DNA from: Aliivibrio sp. S4MY1
GTDB taxonomy: Bacteria; Pseudomonadota; Gammaproteobacteria; Enterobacterales; Vibrionaceae
Assembly: GCF_028765545.1 (NCBI RefSeq)
Contig: NZ_JARACP010000018.1
Location: 1 to 64,000, forward strand
Reading direction: 5' to 3'
DNA length: 64,000 nt
Shown here: positions 8,537-18,289 of the stretch, piece after piece
Layout: each line of letters begins with the position of its first letter
Numbering within the stretch: position 1 is the first letter of the stretch
Notes under the pieces: generated by a model
What the model saw: only the letters and a program-made list of their open reading frames with translations
What the model was told of the DNA's origin: nothing
The model's database searches: none
Translations under genes and position numbers: made by a program

Positions 8537-10486
8537 TTAATACTCTAAATTCAGTTCTTTCTCTGATAAGAAACTGCCTTTTTCGCCTAACAAACTGCGA
8601 TAGTAGGTTTCAAACATCAAAATATTTTGTACATAACCACGGGTTTCTTTAAATGGAATCGCTTCTATAAAAGCATAAGCGTCTAATTTTTCATCCGATA
8701 CCGCTCTCCATCGTTTCACTCGATGAGGCCCGGCGTTATAACCAGCTAATGCAAAAATACGGTTACCATCATAATCATCTAACAATCCTTTCAGGTAATT
8801 TGAACCTATATGAATGTTTACATCGACATCATTAAGGCTATCTACCCCTTCATATTTGTCATAATCAATCTTCTTCGCCGTATACTTTGCCGTTGCTGGC
8901 ATAATTTGCATTAAACCACGTGCACCAACTGGAGACTGTGCTTCTGCATATAAACCGCTTTCTTGTCTAGAAAGAGACATTAACGTAATTTTGTCTAATC
9001 CAAGTTCTTTACTGTAATGCCCAAACCACCACTGATGCGCAATAGGGAAACGTAAACTTAAATATCCCCACATTCTGCCTTTAATGGTCGCAAGTACCGT
9101 GAAGTGATGCCAACGATGCTGAGCCGCATAACTCGCAAGCTCTTTCACTTCATTTTTAGATGCTCTATTAAGTAAATATTCCCACTCGCTTTTCGCTGTT
9201 GGGATCTCATCAATAGCTATCAGTTCTTTAATACGTGCAAGTTCAACCTTATATTTATCCTTTACTGGTTTAATATTTTTAGGTGCTACGTCCATCGGAT
9301 ACTGAATTGGCTCTCCTAAAATATTAGCAGCAGCGACACTATAAAAATTACGTTGTCCCAATAGCTTTCTTAATCGTTCATCAGCTTTAGTCTGCTCACC
9401 GTTTTCGCTGTCGATGCGAGCTATCCAGAATTGCCAACGTAATGACGCTTTACTTTCAGGACTTAAGTAACCAATCCATTTATCAACGTCATTCCAATCA
9501 GCGGCTCGAATAGCTACACGGATCCTACGTTCAATAAACGAATCTTCAGGATGGTTTTCAAGTTGGGCATCTCGCCATTGTGCTAATTCATCTGAATTTG
9601 TCGACATAATACTACTGACAATTCGATGTGTAATCTTCACTTGTTCGTCTTTAGAATATTTCTGCTTTTTTGCAATTTTAGGTAACATATCAATCGCTTT
9701 TTCTGGATTAATACGTCCTTCTCTTTCCATCGCGATCAGCGTTAATTTTTTAGTAAAATCAGACAGTTTATTCTTATTAGAAAAAGACAGTAATAAATCA
9801 GGATCATTAAATAACGTAACGATTTCTTTAGCTTGTGCTTTAGATTCATCTGACTTCAACATTTTTTCTAGGTATGGAAATAGCGTGTTATTACGAGCCT
9901 TATACACAAGAAGCATACGTTCAATGATCAAGTCATCCGTTAACTTTCCCGTATCAGACCACGCTTTAAATAAATCATCACACTCATAGGTAACAGAATT
10001 ACCCGTAAGCCATAACTGTTCAGCTCCCTTCCAAGCTAGCGCTTTATCACCAATCTCATTTTTAGCTTGATAGTAATAACACTTCAAATTAGTGCTGCTT
10101 GGCTCTTGAGGAAAAAAATCCAAAAATTCAGACCAACGCTCATTCAAACCTAATACAACTAAATACTGATATGACAATGAATTTCCAATAGGAAGCGTTT
10201 GATTATTATGTATAAACAATCGAATATCATCAGGCGTCTTTGAGCTAAGATCCATTCGCAACTGACGATAATCTAAATATGGTGCAAGTGGGTAATCCTT
10301 TAAATTGGCTCTCACTACCTCATATTGATCAAATTTTTTATCCTTTAGCAACTCCTTTGCTTCTTGATATTCAATGCGTGATTCATCTATTGATAATGCT
10401 TCTACGGAGTGTACACTCAGCCCAATGCACAACGCAGCCATCATTCCTAACTTATGTTGTGTATATTTAATTGATTTTTTAAGCAC
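8537..10486 (-). CDS. slt: Soluble lytic murein transglycosylase Slt
   Basis: This 649-residue periplasmic enzyme cleaves the glycan strands of peptidoglycan to 1,6-anhydromuropeptides. A signal peptide (about 1-30, MMAALCIGLSVHSVEA) leads into the long alpha-superhelical U domain. The C-terminal lysozyme-like domain has the catalytic Glu in LSRQESGLYAEAQSPVGARG, then GLMQIMPATA and FALAGYNAGPHRVKRW. Length matches E. coli Slt70 (645). It forms the block ettA / slt-trpR / yjjX, also conserved in E. coli. Confidence 0.95.
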   Translation of the reverse strand: MLKKSIKYTQHKLGMMAALCIGLSVHSVEALSIDESRIEYQEAKELLKDKKFDQYEVVRANLKDYPLAPYLDYRQLRMDLSSKTPDDIRLFIHNNQTLPIGNSLSYQYLVVLGLNERWSEFLDFFPQEPSSTNLKCYYYQAKNEIGDKALAWKGAEQLWLTGNSVTYECDDLFKAWSDTGKLTDDLIIERMLLVYKARNNTLFPYLEKMLKSDESKAQAKEIVTLFNDPDLLLSFSNKNKLSDFTKKLTLIAMEREGRINPEKAIDMLPKIAKKQKYSKDEQVKITHRIVSSIMSTNSDELAQWRDAQLENHPEDSFIERRIRVAIRAADWNDVDKWIGYLSPESKASLRWQFWIARIDSENGEQTKADERLRKLLGQRNFYSVAAANILGEPIQYPMDVAPKNIKPVKDKYKVELARIKELIAIDEIPTAKSEWEYLLNRASKNEVKELASYAAQHRWHHFTVLATIKGRMWGYLSLRFPIAHQWWFGHYSKELGLDKITLMSLSRQESGLYAEAQSPVGARGLMQIMPATAKYTAKKIDYDKYEGVDSLNDVDVNIHIGSNYLKGLLDDYDGNRIFALAGYNAGPHRVKRWRAVSDEKLDAYAFIEAIPFKETRGYVQNILMFETYYRSLLGEKGSFLSEKELNLEY

Positions 10487-10652
10487 CTAACCTTCCAACC
10501 TTTTTTACAGACGTACTGATATGAGCGTAAATAAGCGTCTCATTTCTTCCTTTCACTACTTATATTACCCTAGTAACTGCTAGAATGAGTGTTAAACTAT
10601 GTATCATAAATAGTAAAATGATATTTCCGTTAACCTACTCTAATAAGTGATT

Positions 10653-12320
10653 ATGGCTGAATACGTATATACAATGTCACGAGTGAGCAAAATTGTTCCT
10701 CCTAAAAGACAAATCCTGAAAGACATTTCTCTTAGCTTCTTCCCTGGTGCAAAAATTGGTGTTCTTGGCCTAAATGGTTCAGGTAAATCAACATTACTTC
10801 GCATCATGGCAGGTTTAGATACCGATATTGATGGTGAAGCGCGTCCACAAGCTGGATTGAATGTCGGCTACCTACCACAAGAGCCTGTACTTGATGAATC
10901 AAAAACAGTACGTGAAATCGTAGAAGAAGCGGTTTCTGATGTTGCAGGTGCACTAACTCGTTTAGATGCTGTTTATGCGGCTTACGCTGAAGAAGGTGCT
11001 GATTTTGATGCACTAGCGAAAGAGCAAGGTGAACTTGAAGCACTTATTCAAGCAAAAGATGGTCATAACCTTGAGAATGCATTAGAGCGTGCCGCGGATG
11101 CATTACGTCTTCCTGAATGGGATGCAAAAATTGAATTCCTATCAGGTGGTGAGCGTCGTCGTGTTGCTATCTGTCGTCTTCTTTTAGAAAAACCAGATAT
11201 GTTGCTTCTTGATGAACCTACCAACCACCTTGATGCTGAATCTGTTGCTTGGCTTGAGCATTTCCTTGTTGATTATTCAGGAACCGTTGTAGCGATTACC
11301 CACGACCGTTATTTCCTTAATAATGCAGCAGGTTGGATCCTTGAACTTGACCGTGGTGAAGGCATCCCATGGGAAGGTAACTATACTTCTTGGCTTGAGC
11401 AAAAAGACGACCGTCTAAAACAAGAAGCATCAAAAGAGAACGCTCGTCAAAAAACGATTGAGAAAGAACTTGAATGGGTTCGTCAAAACCCTAAAGGTCG
11501 CCAAGCGAAATCTAAAGCGCGTATGGCTCGTTTTGAAGAACTACAAAATACAGATCACCAAAAACGTAATGAAACAAACGAACTGTTCATTCCGCCAGGT
11601 GAGCGTTTAGGTGACAAAGTTCTTGAAGTGAACAACCTAACTAAATCGTTTGGTGATCGTGTTCTGATTGATGATTTATCATTCAGTATGCCAAAAGGGG
11701 CTATCGTAGGTATTATCGGTGCCAATGGTGCAGGTAAATCAACACTGTTCAAAATGTTAAGTGGTGCTGAAACACCTGACTCAGGCACAATTGAGTTAGG
11801 TGAAACGGTTAAACTCGCATCTGTTGACCAGTTCCGTGATTCTATGGACGACACTAAAACGGTTTTCCAAGAGATCTCTGAAGGCGCTGATATCATCAAG
11901 ATCAATAACTTTGAAATCCCAGCGCGTGCATACTGCTCTCGTTTTAACTTCAAAGGCAATGATCAACAAAAAATCATTGGCGATCTGTCTGGTGGTGAAC
12001 GCAACCGTGTTCACTTAGCGAAGCTGCTTAAAACAGGCGGTAACGTATTACTACTCGATGAACCTACCAATGACTTGGATGTTGAAACACTACGAGCACT
12101 AGAAGAAGCTCTACTTGAGTTCCCTGGTTGTGCAATGGTTATCTCGCATGACCGTTGGTTCCTAGACCGTATTGCAACTCACATTCTAGATTATCGTGAT
12201 GAAGGTCAAGTGAACTTCTTCGAAGGTAACTATACTGAGTACAGTGATTGGATTAAGAAAACATTAGGCGCGCAAGCGGCTGAACCTCATCGTATTAAAT
12301 ACAAGCGTATGACTAAATAA
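10653..12320 (+). CDS. ettA: Energy-dependent translational throttle protein EttA (ABC-F)
   Basis: This 555-residue ABC-F ATPase binds the ribosomal E site and gates entry into elongation according to the ADP/ATP ratio. Two ATPase halves are seen: GLNGSGKST, LSGGERRR and LLLDEPTNHLD, then GANGAGKST, LSGGERNR and LLLDEPTNDLD. Between them lie the arm and the P-site tRNA interaction linker (KELEWVRQNPKGRQAKSKAR). No membrane domain is present. The start MAEYVYTM is ATG 10653; an in-frame GTG two codons upstream is less likely. It is divergent from slt. Confidence 0.96.
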   Translation: MAEYVYTMSRVSKIVPPKRQILKDISLSFFPGAKIGVLGLNGSGKSTLLRIMAGLDTDIDGEARPQAGLNVGYLPQEPVLDESKTVREIVEEAVSDVAGALTRLDAVYAAYAEEGADFDALAKEQGELEALIQAKDGHNLENALERAADALRLPEWDAKIEFLSGGERRRVAICRLLLEKPDMLLLDEPTNHLDAESVAWLEHFLVDYSGTVVAITHDRYFLNNAAGWILELDRGEGIPWEGNYTSWLEQKDDRLKQEASKENARQKTIEKELEWVRQNPKGRQAKSKARMARFEELQNTDHQKRNETNELFIPPGERLGDKVLEVNNLTKSFGDRVLIDDLSFSMPKGAIVGIIGANGAGKSTLFKMLSGAETPDSGTIELGETVKLASVDQFRDSMDDTKTVFQEISEGADIIKINNFEIPARAYCSRFNFKGNDQQKIIGDLSGGERNRVHLAKLLKTGGNVLLLDEPTNDLDVETLRALEEALLEFPGCAMVISHDRWFLDRIATHILDYRDEGQVNFFEGNYTEYSDWIKKTLGAQAAEPHRIKYKRMTK

Positions 12321-12351
12321 GTAATAACGATTATTTGATACTTATCATAAG

Positions 12352-12374
12352 GGCCGCATTAAAGCGGCCTTTTT
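12352..12374 (+). terminator. Terminator after ettA
   Basis: A perfect GGCCGC/GCGGCC stem with an ATTAAA loop is followed by five T. Confidence 0.88.
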
Positions 12375-12438
12375 ATTAGACTTACAGAAAACCAGATATC
12401 ATACTTAGGGATTAAACTTATAATATAAGGATCATATT

Positions 12439-12801
12439 ATGATTGAACGACGTAAATTCTCACGTGTCGTGTACCAAGCAAACATCACTCTTCAACAAGA
12501 TGATAAACAATGGAAAGGGACTTTAGTTGATTTATCCTTGCATGGATTACTTATCAATTTAGCAAATAGCGAAGAGATAAAAGAAAAAAACGAGATTAAC
12601 GTACAATTCACACTAAATGAGAGTGATATTAATATTAGTGCTGAATGCAAACTAATAAATAAAACAGATAACACGCTAAGACTCTGTATAAGCCACATAG
12701 ATATTGATAGTATTAGCCACCTTAAACGTCTAGTAGAACTCAATGTTGGAAATAGTGATTTATTATTACGCCAACTCTCTGAGTTAACCACCTTAACCTA
12801 A
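12439..12801 (+). CDS. Single-domain PilZ protein
   Basis: This 120-residue protein is essentially one PilZ domain, the usual c-di-GMP receptor module. Both ligand motifs are present: the N-terminal RxxxR (in ERRKFSR) and DxSxxG (DLSLHG). It has no membrane segment and no output domain, so it probably acts by binding a partner. A strong AAGGA ribosome site precedes the ATG, and the M23 peptidase gene starts 19 bp downstream, suggesting an operon. Its place near tyrA-aroF resembles V. cholerae plzA (VC0697), recalled rather than checked; that protein was reported not to bind c-di-GMP despite its domain. Confidence 0.85.
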   Translation: MIERRKFSRVVYQANITLQQDDKQWKGTLVDLSLHGLLINLANSEEIKEKNEINVQFTLNESDINISAECKLINKTDNTLRLCISHIDIDSISHLKRLVELNVGNSDLLLRQLSELTTLT

Positions 12802-12820
12802 AGCAAATAAGTTTATTCCT

Positions 12821-13834
12821 ATGCCTGATAAAATTCGAATTTCCGTTTCACATAATAAAGGAACGCGTTTTTTCGCTATTTCCCAAAAACGGAAAAAACT
12901 TGTTATTTTATCTTTGCTACTTGGGGTAGGTTCATTCTCTCTGAGTGGTTTTGGTCTTCACTATTTTTACCAAAAACAGCTAACTTCTGAATTGGCTATC
13001 GCTCAACTTCAAGTACAGAACAATGAACTTAATCAGTTAATTATTGAAAATAACAATAACAATCACGAATTAAATCAACAACTTGAAGCTAAAGAAAATG
13101 AGTTCTTAGTGATTAGTCAAAGAGTTGAGGATGTAGAATCCGTTCTTGGTCTTCAAGAGCAGTCAGAAGACGAAAATTTATTAGCCGAAAAAACATTAGA
13201 ACAACGTTTAGATGTCGCAGCCATTGACTCTGCGGTTCGTGCCACGATGTTCCGTTTAATCCCCAATGACACACCACTTGATTTTATTCGTAACTCTTCT
13301 AGTTTTGGAAAAAGAACAAATCCAATATCAGGTAAAAGACAACGTCATTTAGGGTTAGATCTAACTTGCAAGCGCGGCACGGAAATTTATGCCCCTGCCG
13401 ATGGTGTCGTTGAACTGGCTCGAGCAAGTAAAAAAGGCTACGGTAATTTATTAAAAGTTCAGCATTCTTTTGGCTTCATGACCATGTATGCTCATTTACA
13501 AAAATTTAAAGTTCGTTCAGGTCAGTTTGTTAAGAAAGGAGAATTGATTGCAACTTGTGGCAATTCAGGCAACTCAACCGGCCCTCACCTACATTATGAA
13601 GTACGCTTCCTTGGACGAGTTCTCAATCCACAATCATTTATTGATTGGACACCTGAAAAATTTGAAAGTCTATTTGAAAAAGAGCGCAGCGTTAAGTGGA
13701 CACCGCTGGTTGAAATTATTAACAACGTTGTGAAATTACAACTAAAACTTACTCAAAAACCCACAATTGAGCAAGTTGAAGCAATTAACACCGTAAAAAC
13801 AGAGTTACAAACAGTAAAACAGTTAACTCAATAA
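12821..13834 (+). CDS. M23 (LytM) family metallopeptidase, membrane-anchored
   Basis: This 337-residue protein has a basic cytoplasmic N-terminus, one membrane helix (about 27-50), a Gln/Asn-rich coiled coil (about 55-110) and a LytM/peptidase M23 domain (about 155-270). The zinc ligands are intact: His and Asp in HLGLDLTCKRGT and the HxH of GPHLHYEV. It should therefore be an active peptidoglycan endopeptidase of the vibrio Shy/MepM or NlpD-like type, facing the periplasm. It is probably cotranscribed with the PilZ gene. The exact cross-link specificity cannot be read from sequence. Confidence 0.88.
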   Translation: MPDKIRISVSHNKGTRFFAISQKRKKLVILSLLLGVGSFSLSGFGLHYFYQKQLTSELAIAQLQVQNNELNQLIIENNNNNHELNQQLEAKENEFLVISQRVEDVESVLGLQEQSEDENLLAEKTLEQRLDVAAIDSAVRATMFRLIPNDTPLDFIRNSSSFGKRTNPISGKRQRHLGLDLTCKRGTEIYAPADGVVELARASKKGYGNLLKVQHSFGFMTMYAHLQKFKVRSGQFVKKGELIATCGNSGNSTGPHLHYEVRFLGRVLNPQSFIDWTPEKFESLFEKERSVKWTPLVEIINNVVKLQLKLTQKPTIEQVEAINTVKTELQTVKQLTQ

Positions 13835-13853
13835 AATATTAATAGCATCAAAT

Positions 13854-13883
13854 AAAAAAGGTGAGCAAGTGCTCACCTTTTTT
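13854..13883. terminator. Bidirectional terminator between the M23 peptidase gene and tyrA
   Basis: A perfect AAAGGTGAGC/GCTCACCTTT stem with an AAGT loop has A and T runs on both sides. It serves the two convergent operons. Confidence 0.92.
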
Positions 13884-13891
13884 ATGGTTAA

Positions 13892-15025
13892 TTAACTTCG
13901 TTCTCTATGAATAGAGTCATTCGCCTGTCTTAGTAAGCCTTTACTTTCAATTAAAAACTGCTCAGCATAATCACCAAACCAATGCTCAACTTCTTTAAAA
14001 TTATCAATAAAGCCTTCACGATTATGATTTTCTAATAATGAGATTGCATCACCAAAACGCTGATGGAATCGTTTTATCATATCAATATTGTCTTCTGATG
14101 AAAGGATAATATCCGCGTATAAATTAGGATCTTGAGCAAACAAGCGGCCTACCATTAATAGCTCTAAACGATAGATTGGTGAACTTAAATTAAGTAGCTG
14201 TTCAATGTCTGGATTTTCTTTAGCAAGATGCTGCCCATAAGCAAAAGAAGTAAAGTGACGCAAAGCTTGAATTAACGTCATACCATGATCATGCTCAGAG
14301 GCTGAGATATCACGAACAATCGCTCCCCAAATTTCAAACTGCTGTTTAAGCCAGCTGTAATCTTCTTTATTACGCCCATCGCACATTACAATAACTTGTT
14401 TGGCTAAACTAGGGACATCAGGTCCAAACATTGGATGTAAACCAACAACAGGGCCTTTATGAATCTCCATCATTGCTTGCAGTGGTTTTTTCTTTACTGA
14501 TGTCAAATCACATAAAATACAGTCTTCAGCCAATCCAGAGAGCTTATGGATAACATCAACGGTTAAGTTAATTGGAACAGTAACAACGACCATTCCTGCA
14601 TCCTTTAAAATTAGCTCGGAGTTATCCCAATCTTTACTACCAAGAATACGAACCTCGTAACCAGACAAAGCAAACATTTTGGCAAATAAACCACCAAGTT
14701 GACCATGACCACCAACGATAACAATAGGTCTTAATTCTGGTCTTAAACATTTGAAACCTGAGTCATTTTCACTGCTATAAGATTCACGCATTGTGCGGCG
14801 TAAGATATCTTCAATTAAGGATGGCGGAACCCCTTTATTTTCAGCTTCTTGTCGTCTTGAAGCTAACATAGCTGCTTCTCGACTTGGATCGTAAATAGGC
14901 AATCCATGGGCACTTTTTACTTCACCGACCTGTTCAACCAAGTGCAGTCGCTGAGATAAAAGATCCAACATTTGTTTATCTACCGCATCAATTTGATCGC
15001 GTAAATGACTCAGTTCTACCGCCAT
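13892..15025 (-). CDS. tyrA: Bifunctional chorismate mutase / prephenate dehydrogenase (T-protein)
   Basis: This 377-residue enzyme makes 4-hydroxyphenylpyruvate for tyrosine synthesis. The N-terminal AroQ domain (about 1-90) has [20 protein letters not shown]. The NAD-binding prephenate dehydrogenase domain starts with [21 protein letters not shown] and has [10 protein letters not shown] and the catalytic-site [12 protein letters not shown]. It lies 6 bp downstream of aroF in the same order as the E. coli aroF-tyrA operon. Tyrosine control at the aroF promoter is probable (see the TyrR boxes). Confidence 0.97.
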   Translation of the reverse strand: MAVELSHLRDQIDAVDKQMLDLLSQRLHLVEQVGEVKSAHGLPIYDPSREAAMLASRRQEAENKGVPPSLIEDILRRTMRESYSSENDSGFKCLRPELRPIVIVGGHGQLGGLFAKMFALSGYEVRILGSKDWDNSELILKDAGMVVVTVPINLTVDVIHKLSGLAEDCILCDLTSVKKKPLQAMMEIHKGPVVGLHPMFGPDVPSLAKQVIVMCDGRNKEDYSWLKQQFEIWGAIVRDISASEHDHGMTLIQALRHFTSFAYGQHLAKENPDIEQLLNLSSPIYRLELLMVGRLFAQDPNLYADIILSSEDNIDMIKRFHQRFGDAISLLENHNREGFIDNFKEVEHWFGDYAEQFLIESKGLLRQANDSIHRERS

Positions 15026-15031
15026 CGCATT

Positions 15032-16105
15032 CTATCCTTTTAAACGCTCTTCCAACATTGGAGTTAAATCTTTGTGAGTATGGCGTAATAGTGCCTCAGT
15101 TGAATCCCAATTGATACAAGCATCGGTGATAGACACCCCATATTTCATCTCTGATAATGGAATATCTGAAGGTTGATTTCCTTCGTTTAAGTGGCTTTCA
15201 ATCATTAAACCAATGATTGATTTATTGCCTTCTCGAATTTGATGGATCACATCTTCAGCAACCAATGGCTGACGACGATAATCCTTACGTGAATTTGCAT
15301 GACTGCAGTCAATCATTAGTGCCGCATCAAGATTTGACTTAGCTAACTCTTCTTCACACTCTGTCACCGATACCGAGTCATAATTCGTTTGTTTACCACC
15401 GCGAAGAATCACATGGCCATTAGGATTACCTTGGGTTGTTAATAATGCAACTTGACCTTCACTATTAATCCCCATAAAACGATGACTAGAAGCCGCTGCC
15501 TGCATGGCATTAATTGATGTAGATAAACTACCATCCGTGCCATTTTTGAAACCAACAGGAACTGACAAACCACTTGCCATCTCACGGTGTGTCTGAGATT
15601 CAGTAGTACGAGCACCAATCGCAGCCCAACTAAATGTATCACCAATATATTGTGGACTAATTGGGTCAAGCGCTTCTGTTGCTAATGGAATTTCCATTTC
15701 AGCCAAATCAACCAGAAGCTGTCTTGCAGAATGTAAGCCATAATCAATATCAAAAGAACCATCTAAATGAGGATCATTAATCAAACCTTTCCAACCAACG
15801 GTTGTTCGTGGCTTTTCAAAGTAAACTCGCATAACAATATAAAGCTGATCTTTAAGATCTTCCGCGATCACCTTTAAACGTTTTGCATATTCTTTCGCGG
15901 CATCGATATCATGAATAGAGCAAGGACCACATACGATTAATAAACGGTGATCTTTTTTATGAATAATATTAGAAATGGTCTGACGAGACTGTTGAATAAA
16001 TTGGCGAGCATTATCGCTTAATGGAATTTTATTTTTTAGTTCTTGTGGTGTGATAAGTACTTGCTCATCACTAATATTAATATTGCTTAATTCACTTTTT
16101 TTCAT
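15032..16105 (-). CDS. aroF: 3-deoxy-7-phosphoheptulonate (DAHP) synthase, Tyr-sensitive type
   Basis: This 357-residue class I DAHP synthase catalyses the first step of the shikimate pathway (PEP plus erythrose 4-phosphate). Motifs include VCGPCSIHD, the KPRTTVGWKGLINDPHLDGS segment and DCSHANSRKD with a metal ligand. Assignment to the Tyr-sensitive aroF isozyme rests on its operon with tyrA and the TyrR-like boxes upstream, not on one diagnostic residue. The ATG has AGGTGTAGAGT upstream. Confidence 0.93.
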   Translation of the reverse strand: MKKSELSNINISDEQVLITPQELKNKIPLSDNARQFIQQSRQTISNIIHKKDHRLLIVCGPCSIHDIDAAKEYAKRLKVIAEDLKDQLYIVMRVYFEKPRTTVGWKGLINDPHLDGSFDIDYGLHSARQLLVDLAEMEIPLATEALDPISPQYIGDTFSWAAIGARTTESQTHREMASGLSVPVGFKNGTDGSLSTSINAMQAAASSHRFMGINSEGQVALLTTQGNPNGHVILRGGKQTNYDSVSVTECEEELAKSNLDAALMIDCSHANSRKDYRRQPLVAEDVIHQIREGNKSIIGLMIESHLNEGNQPSDIPLSEMKYGVSITDACINWDSTEALLRHTHKDLTPMLEERLKG

Positions 16106-16115
16106 ACTCTACACC

Positions 16116-16133
16116 TGTAAACTTTTATTTCCA
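16116..16133 (-). promoter_or_regulatory. TyrR box candidate 1 (promoter-proximal)
   Basis: TGTAAA-N6-TTTCCA, against the TyrR consensus TGTAAA-N6-TTTACA, lies 11 bp before the aroF start. It is downstream of the candidate promoter (TTGATT, 16 bp, TAAATT near 16162-16189), where bound TyrR would repress. Confidence 0.62.
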
Positions 16134-16193
16134 TTAATAGTCTTTTTAGACAAGTAGAAATAATTTAACATTTATAGAATAAAAATCAATTAG

Positions 16194-16211
16194 TGTAATA
16201 AAATAAATACA
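16194..16211 (-). promoter_or_regulatory. TyrR box candidate 2 (weak)
   Basis: TGTAAT-N6-AATACA is a weak match to the TyrR consensus, 13 bp away from box 3. Weak boxes next to strong ones are usual at E. coli tyrR-controlled promoters. Confidence 0.45.
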
Positions 16212-16223
16212 AAAAAACCATGA

Positions 16224-16241
16224 TGTAAAGTATTGATTACA
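16224..16241 (-). promoter_or_regulatory. TyrR box candidate 3 (upstream)
   Basis: TGTAAA-N6-ATTACA has ten of twelve consensus positions of the palindrome. Together with boxes 1 and 2 it gives a three-box arrangement like that of E. coli aroF. Confidence 0.6.
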
Positions 16242-16256
16242 CCCTAATGTAGGTAT

Positions 16257-16288
16257 AAAAAAAGGTGCGCTGATAACAGCACACCTTC
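16257..16288 (-). terminator. Terminator of the rpsP-rimM-trmD-rplS operon
   Basis: On the minus strand AAGGTGTGCTG/CAGCGCACCTT (one mismatch) with a short loop is followed by seven T, 30 bp after the rplS stop. Confidence 0.9.
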
Positions 16289-16318
16289 ATAGCACATTTG
16301 AGAACGTTCTCGTGTGCG

Positions 16319-16672
16319 TTACTTTTTAGCCAGCTTCTCTTTGATACGAGCTGATTTACCAGAACGCTCACGTAGGTAGTACAACTTGGCACGACGTACT
16401 GCACCGCGACGTTTAACTTCGATGCTGTTTACAACTGGAGAGTGTGTTTGGAACGTACGCTCAACACCTTCACCGTTAGAAATCTTACGTACAGTGAACG
16501 CAGAGTGTAGACCACGGTTACGAATAGCGATTACAACGCCTTCGAATGCCTGTAGACGCTCACGGTCACCTTCTTTAACTTTAACCTGAACTACTACAGT
16601 GTCACCTGGAGAGAATTTAGGTAGGTCTTGTTTTAGTTGCTCATCTTCAAGAGCTTTAATGATGTTGCTCAT
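16319..16672 (-). CDS. rplS: 50S ribosomal protein L19
   Basis: This 117-residue ribosomal protein sits at the 30S-50S interface. [30 protein letters not shown] and the ending [17 protein letters not shown] are typical. It is the last gene of the rpsP-rimM-trmD-rplS operon, 41 bp after trmD, and is followed by a strong terminator. Confidence 0.98.
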   Translation of the reverse strand: MSNIIKALEDEQLKQDLPKFSPGDTVVVQVKVKEGDRERLQAFEGVVIAIRNRGLHSAFTVRKISNGEGVERTFQTHSPVVNSIEVKRRGAVRRAKLYYLRERSGKSARIKEKLAKK

Positions 16673-16713
16673 TTTTGTATATCCTAGAATAAACTGATAC
16701 TAAATTTACTTAA

Positions 16714-17463
16714 TTACTTACTGTTCTGGCGTTCTTCACGAACAAACTCAGCCAGTAATAATTCCTGTTCGTCAGTCAGAGCTAGATTTCCCAGGAGCTC
16801 TGGTCTTCTTAGCCAAGTACGGCCTAACGATTGTTTCATTCGCCAACGAGCGATATCTTTATGGTTTCCAGATTTAAGTACACTAGGTACTTCCTTACCA
16901 TCCAAAACCTCAGGTCTTGTATAGTGTGGACAATCTAACAAACCGTCTGCAAAAGAATCTTCTTCAGCGGACGCGAAATCACCTAATACACCCGGAACAA
17001 ACCGAGATACAGAATCAATCAGCGTCATAGCAGGGAGTTCCCCACCTGTAAGCACAAAATCCCCAATTGACCATTCTTCGTCAACTTCAGATTGTATTAT
17101 GCGCTCATCTACTCCTTCGTATCGGCCACAAATCAGAATTAAATTCTCATTTGTTGCCAACTCCTCAACGCCTGCTTGATTCAGCGTTCTGCCTTGAGGT
17201 GAAAGGTAAATCACTTTCGTTTTGCCTGGTGCTGCTTGTCTGGCTGCGGTAATGGCATCGCGCAAAGGCTGTACCATCATTAACATACCAGGGCCACCAC
17301 CATAAGGTCGGTCATCAACAGTGCGATGTTTATCATGAGTGAAATCTCTAGGATTCCATGTCTCAATAGATAAAAGACCTTTTTTAATTGCTTGGCTAGT
17401 TACCCCAAAATCGGTAACCGAACGGAACATTTCAGGAAATAGGCTAATAACGCCAACCCACAT
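16714..17463 (-). CDS. trmD: tRNA (guanine-N1)-methyltransferase TrmD
   Basis: This 249-residue SPOUT methyltransferase forms m1G37 in tRNAs that read CNN codons and prevents +1 frameshifting. [13 protein letters not shown] begins the trefoil-knot domain; the SAM site is in [13 protein letters not shown] and [17 protein letters not shown]. The C-terminal domain carries the substrate-binding CPHYTRPEV. It lies between rimM and rplS, 22 bp downstream of rimM. Confidence 0.98.
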   Translation of the reverse strand: MWVGVISLFPEMFRSVTDFGVTSQAIKKGLLSIETWNPRDFTHDKHRTVDDRPYGGGPGMLMMVQPLRDAITAARQAAPGKTKVIYLSPQGRTLNQAGVEELATNENLILICGRYEGVDERIIQSEVDEEWSIGDFVLTGGELPAMTLIDSVSRFVPGVLGDFASAEEDSFADGLLDCPHYTRPEVLDGKEVPSVLKSGNHKDIARWRMKQSLGRTWLRRPELLGNLALTDEQELLLAEFVREERQNSK

Positions 17464-17485
17464 GTGCCCTCGCTTTACCTAGGGA

Positions 17486-18013
17486 TTAGAACCCAGGATC
17501 CCAGTCAACTTCGATCCGTTGAGCTTCACGATCAATTAATTTGATCACTTGCTCATCAATAAAAGGAATCAATCGTTCCTTTTTACCAAAAGCATCTTTC
17601 AGGTTTGCTTTGACTACAAGAACATCGTTTGATCCGGTTTCAAAAATGTCGTCAACAACACCAAGACCGTAGCCTTGCGTTGTAACCACTTCCATACCAA
17701 ACAATTCACGCCAGTAGAACTCATCTTCTGACAGCTCAGGTAGTACATCTGCTTTAACTGCAATTTCTAGGTTAGTATAAGTTTGAGCTTCTTCTCGAAC
17801 CTCTAACCCTTCCAGTTTGCACACCAAACCTTTATGACGTTTCCAGCTTTCGACTGAAAACTCGACCCACTCACCTTTAACTTGGATAAGCCAAGGCTTG
17901 TAATCGAAAATGCTTTCAGGTTGATCTGTAAAGGAAACTACTTTCAACCATCCACGAATACCATAGGAAGCACCAAACTTACCTATAACAATAACTTCGT
18001 CTTGCTTACTCAT
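17486..18013 (-). CDS. rimM: Ribosome maturation factor RimM
   Basis: This 175-residue 30S assembly factor acts on the S13/S19 head region. The N-terminal RimM domain has [15 protein letters not shown]; the C-terminal PRC-barrel domain has [11 protein letters not shown] and the ending [12 protein letters not shown] start it at ATG 18013 ([12 protein letters not shown]), which matches family N-termini and has AAAGG upstream. The longer frame would need a TTG at 18034. The rpsP stop is 27 bp upstream. Confidence 0.95.
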   Translation of the reverse strand: MSKQDEVIVIGKFGASYGIRGWLKVVSFTDQPESIFDYKPWLIQVKGEWVEFSVESWKRHKGLVCKLEGLEVREEAQTYTNLEIAVKADVLPELSEDEFYWRELFGMEVVTTQGYGLGVVDDIFETGSNDVLVVKANLKDAFGKKERLIPFIDEQVIKLIDREAQRIEVDWDPGF

Positions 18014-18040
18014 AAATTCTTTACCTTTAACCAACTAATA

Positions 18041-18289
18041 TTAAGCCGCTTTTTTAGCGTCTTTAACTAGCTTAGCTACACGATCAGAAAGACCAGCGCC
18101 TTGCTCAACCCAGTGACCAACACGATCAAGATCTAGGCGTAGACCTTCTTCTTGACCTTGTGCTGTAGGGTTAAAGAAACCTACTTTCTCAATGTAACGA
18201 CCAGTTGATTTAAAACGGCTGTCCGCTACTACGATTTGATAAAATGGACGCTTCTTAGCGCCGTGACGTGCCAAACGAATGGTAACCAT
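18041..18289 (-). CDS. rpsP: 30S ribosomal protein S16
   Basis: This 82-residue S16 starts [25 protein letters not shown] in the ordinary way. It is the first gene of the rpsP-rimM-trmD-rplS operon, with an AAGAGGA ribosome site directly upstream. The 255-bp gap to ffh must hold its promoter. Confidence 0.98.
   Translation of the reverse strand: MVTIRLARHGAKKRPFYQIVVADSRFKSTGRYIEKVGFFNPTAQGQEEGLRLDLDRVGHWVEQGAGLSDRVAKLVKDAKKAA

Noticed and set aside
11555-12018. Several open frames of 70-134 codons antisense or out of frame in ettA
   Set aside because: They are shadows of a highly conserved gene and carry no features of their own.
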